Below, in pieces: positions 36,314 to 39,082 of a DNA stretch of 39,082 bases; position 1 is the stretch's first letter; each line of letters opens with the position of its first letter. The DNA is taken from positions 1 to 39,082 of the forward strand of contig JBDRQW010000110.1 in NCBI GenBank assembly GCA_043826085.1, written 5' to 3'. Both the position numbers and the translations under genes were made by a program. Source of the stretch: CAXBYZ01 sp043826085 (lineage in GTDB: Bacteria; Patescibacteriota; Microgenomatia; UBA1400; CG1-02-47-37). The notes under the pieces were generated by a model that saw only the letters and a list, made by a program, of their open reading frames with translations, did not search any database and was not told the DNA's origin.

Positions 36314-39082
36314 AAGTAGTATTTTTTATATTAGTTTTGGGGGCTGGATTATTGTGGGCAAAAGAAGCTAGGGCTGATTATTGCGGTAAAACTTGTGTAT
36401 GTGGTAATTATGATTGCGATTGTTTTGGTGCTACTGAGGCTTCTTGTAAAGCTGTATGTCAGGATCCCAGTGAAAGTGTAACAGAAGATAATTGTGAATG
36501 GGTACTTTCATGTGGAAATCTTAATCAGCCTTGTTGTTTTAACGATTCGTGTAATGGCGCTTTAGTTTGTTATAGTGGGATTTGTAAGAATGCATGTACG
36601 GATAAGTGTACTAACAGTGAGCCACTTCAATGTAGGAATGGTGATATTCAGTCTAATAATTGTGATAAAAGTGGGGACTGTAATGAGTGGGATGGATGGG
36701 TGACGAATACAGATTGCGGAGAGGGTTTTTGTACATATGATGCTAGCGGTAATCCAATATGTCAAATTCCTTATTGTGAGAATGGAGACTGTAATGATGC
36801 AGCGTGTCGTGATTCTGATGGCGGGTGTGATATTAGTGAAATGTGTGTGGAATGTTATACAAACTCAACTAAAAGTAACTGGATGTATGATACGTGTGAG
36901 TTTATGTATGATTGTGAGGATTATGAGGGCGAGTGTCATCCTATAGAAACGTGGTGTGGTGGGGATGCTAGTTGTCCGCCGGCATCGGGGCCGTCTGCTA
37001 ATACTCAAGCGACTATTGATAATTGCGGGGGGGTTGATTGTGAAGATCCGGCTAGTATTGATTGTGGAGGAAATCCGGGAAACCCGGGGTGTACGGAAAA
37101 TTGGCAGGAGCAGGGTTGTGAAGCCTGTGGTTGTGCCAGTGATCAGATGTGTTTAAGGGATGAGAATGATTGCGGGGGGGCTGATCAATGTAATTATGAT
37201 GCAAGTTGTCTTATAAATCCCCCAACATGTTCGATGACGGCTGGGGATTTAAAACCGATGATAAATCAAAGTTATAATTATACCGCTACAGGAAATGCAG
37301 GTGGTGGGAATTTGACTTTTCTTAAGTTGTTTGAGACGGTGGCGATTGATCCGCCGGTACCTAATGAGTTGACTGGTTCGCCTTGTACAATTGGTTCTTG
37401 TACCGCTTCTAAGAGTTGGAATAGTTTAGGTTATAAGTATGTGATGTGCAATGCTTTTAATGATACTATTCCACAAGACGAAACTAATAGTAGATGTACC
37501 GGAAATCCATATAAGACTGTTTTTGATACTTGGTCAGATTGTGATGTAGCTGATAGCGATCAGATGACAGTGGCGGTGGTGGATGATAAAACTTGTACGG
37601 TGACTTTGGATAATGATAGTATTGAAGCTGGAGAAAGTGTAACGATTACTTATTCCGGAGATGTGAATGGGCCGGAAAGCGATACGGTGAGAGTGTGGGT
37701 GGAAAAGCAAGATGGGAGTCAGGTTACTCTTACTCTTCAGCCGTCTCCAACAACCGAGTGGCATAATTTAGATTTAGATTTGTATTTTTATGTTTCAGAT
37801 AATAGTTGTACTATTGCCACAGGTGATATTACTACGGGTTATGATGATAGTTGTGCTAATGATAGGGATCAAGTGATTACTTTTCCGGAAGTGGGAGAAT
37901 ATTATATTCATTGTGATTTGGAAGCTGATCCGAGAAGATGCAGTGGTAATCCGTTTTGTACTCATGAACTTGGAATTGATCCGGCTGTTCCTAATCCTCC
38001 AGGCACTCATAATTGCGTAGATTGGGTGAGTTGTAGTGAGAGTGATAATGTATCTTTGAGTGTAACAGTGCCGGTGGGTGATATATCCGGGACGATTTAT
38101 GATGCTGACAGTGGGTTAGGGGTAAAAGGGGTAAAACCCGGAGATGGTTCTTTTGTTAAAGTTATAACAACAACCAATCAGGATCCAGGTTATACAGGTA
38201 ATGTTGATATTGATGGTGGTTATACTGTGATTGATGTACCGGAAGGGGAAAGCTATGCAGCGGGCTTGACAATTATGGACTCAAGCTATGTATGTACTAG
38301 TATTAATCCAATTCCGTTGCTTCCGTGTATTTATAGCGGGACAACTTTGTTTACTCCTCCTATGGACGCTCTAGACTTTTATGTGACTCAGATTAGAGAT
38401 GCCTGGTGGCAGGCGGAGGATGCTTGCTTGCATGCTAATGGTGATGTTAGTTCCAGTGTTCCCGATACGGCAGACGATCCATTTTTGATTACCGGCATAT
38501 CAGGTTTGGTATCCTATAGTGATAATTTATTAAATCCTTCTGCGGGAATGATTAATAAAACTCTTGATGAGTGGCGGGTAAAAACAAGCCATGATATTAC
38601 TAAAACAGATTATGCTTATTTTGAAAAACTTTTATCTGAGGATCCGGTTGATTTTGAGACTTGGGATGGAAATATTCCAGATAAAAATGGAGTGTTTTAT
38701 AGTGATGCTCCTAAGGATACTGTGGATAGCTGGGATATTCCAAGTGGCCAATCAAGCGTGATTTTAGTTGATGGTGATGTAGTGATAACTGATAATATTG
38801 AGGTAGAAAGCGGAGAATTTTTAGCAATTATTTCTTCCGGTAATATTACTATTGCCGATGATGTAACCGTGGTTCAAGGGGTTTATATTGCCGATGGAGT
38901 GTTTAGGAGTTGTGAGATAGATGGTGATGGGTCTGACTCTAAACTTAATGCACAAGGTACTTTTGTTGGTTGGGGAGGAGTGACTTTGTGTAGGGATTTT
39001 GAAGATACTCGAAATAATACCAATCCGATTGAGATGTTTAAATATCGACCGGATTTTTTGCTATCTATTTATAAATATCTGA
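36301..39082 (+). CDS. Large Cys-rich secreted surface protein, partial at the right edge
   Basis: The frame is open from the ATG at 36301 to the window end (927 codons). Residues 1-26 form a signal peptide (MRFIKVVFFILVLGAGLLWA then ARA). The next 290 residues hold very many Cys in short CxxC-like spacings and Cys-Asn/Asp-Gly repeats, suggesting disulfides or metal binding. Then come beta-sandwich-like segments (VTLDNDSIEAGESVTITYSG). The visible C-terminal part has RDAWWQAEDACLHANGDVSS, IISSGNITIADDVTVVQGVYIADG and VGWGGVTLCRDFEDTRNNTNP, a block I associate with large surface proteins of Patescibacteria. Role probably in adhesion or host contact; inferred only. Confidence 0.72.
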   Translation, partial: MRFIKVVFFILVLGAGLLWAKEARADYCGKTCVCGNYDCDCFGATEASCKAVCQDPSESVTEDNCEWVLSCGNLNQPCCFNDSCNGALVCYSGICKNACTDKCTNSEPLQCRNGDIQSNNCDKSGDCNEWDGWVTNTDCGEGFCTYDASGNPICQIPYCENGDCNDAACRDSDGGCDISEMCVECYTNSTKSNWMYDTCEFMYDCEDYEGECHPIETWCGGDASCPPASGPSANTQATIDNCGGVDCEDPASIDCGGNPGNPGCTENWQEQGCEACGCASDQMCLRDENDCGGADQCNYDASCLINPPTCSMTAGDLKPMINQSYNYTATGNAGGGNLTFLKLFETVAIDPPVPNELTGSPCTIGSCTASKSWNSLGYKYVMCNAFNDTIPQDETNSRCTGNPYKTVFDTWSDCDVADSDQMTVAVVDDKTCTVTLDNDSIEAGESVTITYSGDVNGPESDTVRVWVEKQDGSQVTLTLQPSPTTEWHNLDLDLYFYVSDNSCTIATGDITTGYDDSCANDRDQVITFPEVGEYYIHCDLEADPRRCSGNPFCTHELGIDPAVPNPPGTHNCVDWVSCSESDNVSLSVTVPVGDISGTIYDADSGLGVKGVKPGDGSFVKVITTTNQDPGYTGNVDIDGGYTVIDVPEGESYAAGLTIMDSSYVCTSINPIPLLPCIYSGTTLFTPPMDALDFYVTQIRDAWWQAEDACLHANGDVSSSVPDTADDPFLITGISGLVSYSDNLLNPSAGMINKTLDEWRVKTSHDITKTDYAYFEKLLSEDPVDFETWDGNIPDKNGVFYSDAPKDTVDSWDIPSGQSSVILVDGDVVITDNIEVESGEFLAIISSGNITIADDVTVVQGVYIADGVFRSCEIDGDGSDSKLNAQGTFVGWGGVTLCRDFEDTRNNTNPIEMFKYRPDFLLSIYKYL

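Noticed and set aside
36562..38010. Several short frames on both strands in the last 2.5 kb
   Set aside because: They are shadows of the large Cys-rich gene that stays open from 36301 to the window end and has a signal peptide.
1..39082. Recoded TGA (glycine), as in some CPR groups
   Set aside because: TGA ends mreB, dcd and other genes at the expected family length, and no conserved gene has in-frame TGA.

Overview
The window looks like a chromosomal segment of a Candidate Phyla Radiation (Patescibacteria) bacterium, most likely from the Microgenomates side. This is judged from style and family resemblance, not from a search. The DNA is visibly AT-rich and genes are packed with 1-15 nt overlaps. 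Several housekeeping proteins are short (Fmt 249 aa, EF-Ts 151 aa, DprA 224 aa, an MreD-like protein of 92 aa). Nucleotide enzymes occur as fusions, and the window ends in large Cys-rich surface proteins. TGA acts as a stop (for example mreB), so the code looks standard.

Layout. 1-4786: a site-2 protease cut by the left edge, rpmB, then a minus-strand run of an O-antigen-ligase/TPR protein, def, fmt and nadD. 4826-8692: the cell-shape block mreB-mreC, an mreD-like gene and mrdA (PBP2). 8712-11286: a PaaX-like regulator bracketed by 34-38 bp dyads, dprA and a MazG-like protein. 11334-15469: topA and a class II (B12-type) ribonucleotide reductase. 15474-19412: a REP-associated tyrosine transposase (RAYT), dcd, a kinase-HAD fusion, a small minus-strand gene and a deoxyribosyltransferase-thymidylate kinase fusion. 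19409-24568: a pyrimidine operon. It opens with a leader (promoter, hairpin with U-tract, 14-codon ORF, second hairpin with U-tract). Then come an asparaginyl-tRNA-synthetase-like core fused to a methylglyoxal-synthase-like (MGS) domain, pyrD, a Cys-rich small protein, pyrE, pyrF and prs. 24571-27827: a second RAYT framed by inverted palindromes, a VapBC pair, then rpsB-tsf-frr. 27917-32983: an accessory stretch with a RelBE-like pair, rseP, AbiEi/AbiEii, two HEPN/MNT pairs in opposite gene order, a MNT remnant, and hicB with a decayed hicA. 32997 to the right edge: three envelope or surface proteins.

Two themes cut across the genes. First, several families of short palindromes sit both between genes and in frame inside conserved genes (fmt, waaL-like, mrdA, topA, pyrF and the RAYT itself). 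Second, many genes start 5-8 nt after a good, often TGn-extended, -10 box, which predicts leaderless mRNAs. By contrast rpsB and the pyrimidine operon have long leaders and clear Shine-Dalgarno sites.

The nucleotide block forms one theme: ribonucleotide reduction, dCTP deamination, dTMP kinase, UMP synthesis from dihydroorotate onward, and PRPP supply. No carAB, pyrB, pyrC or pyrH is present, and the tRNA-synthetase-like MGS fusion stands where the early pyrimidine genes would be expected. No rRNA, tRNA or CRISPR array was seen, and no gap longer than 300 bases lacks a gene.
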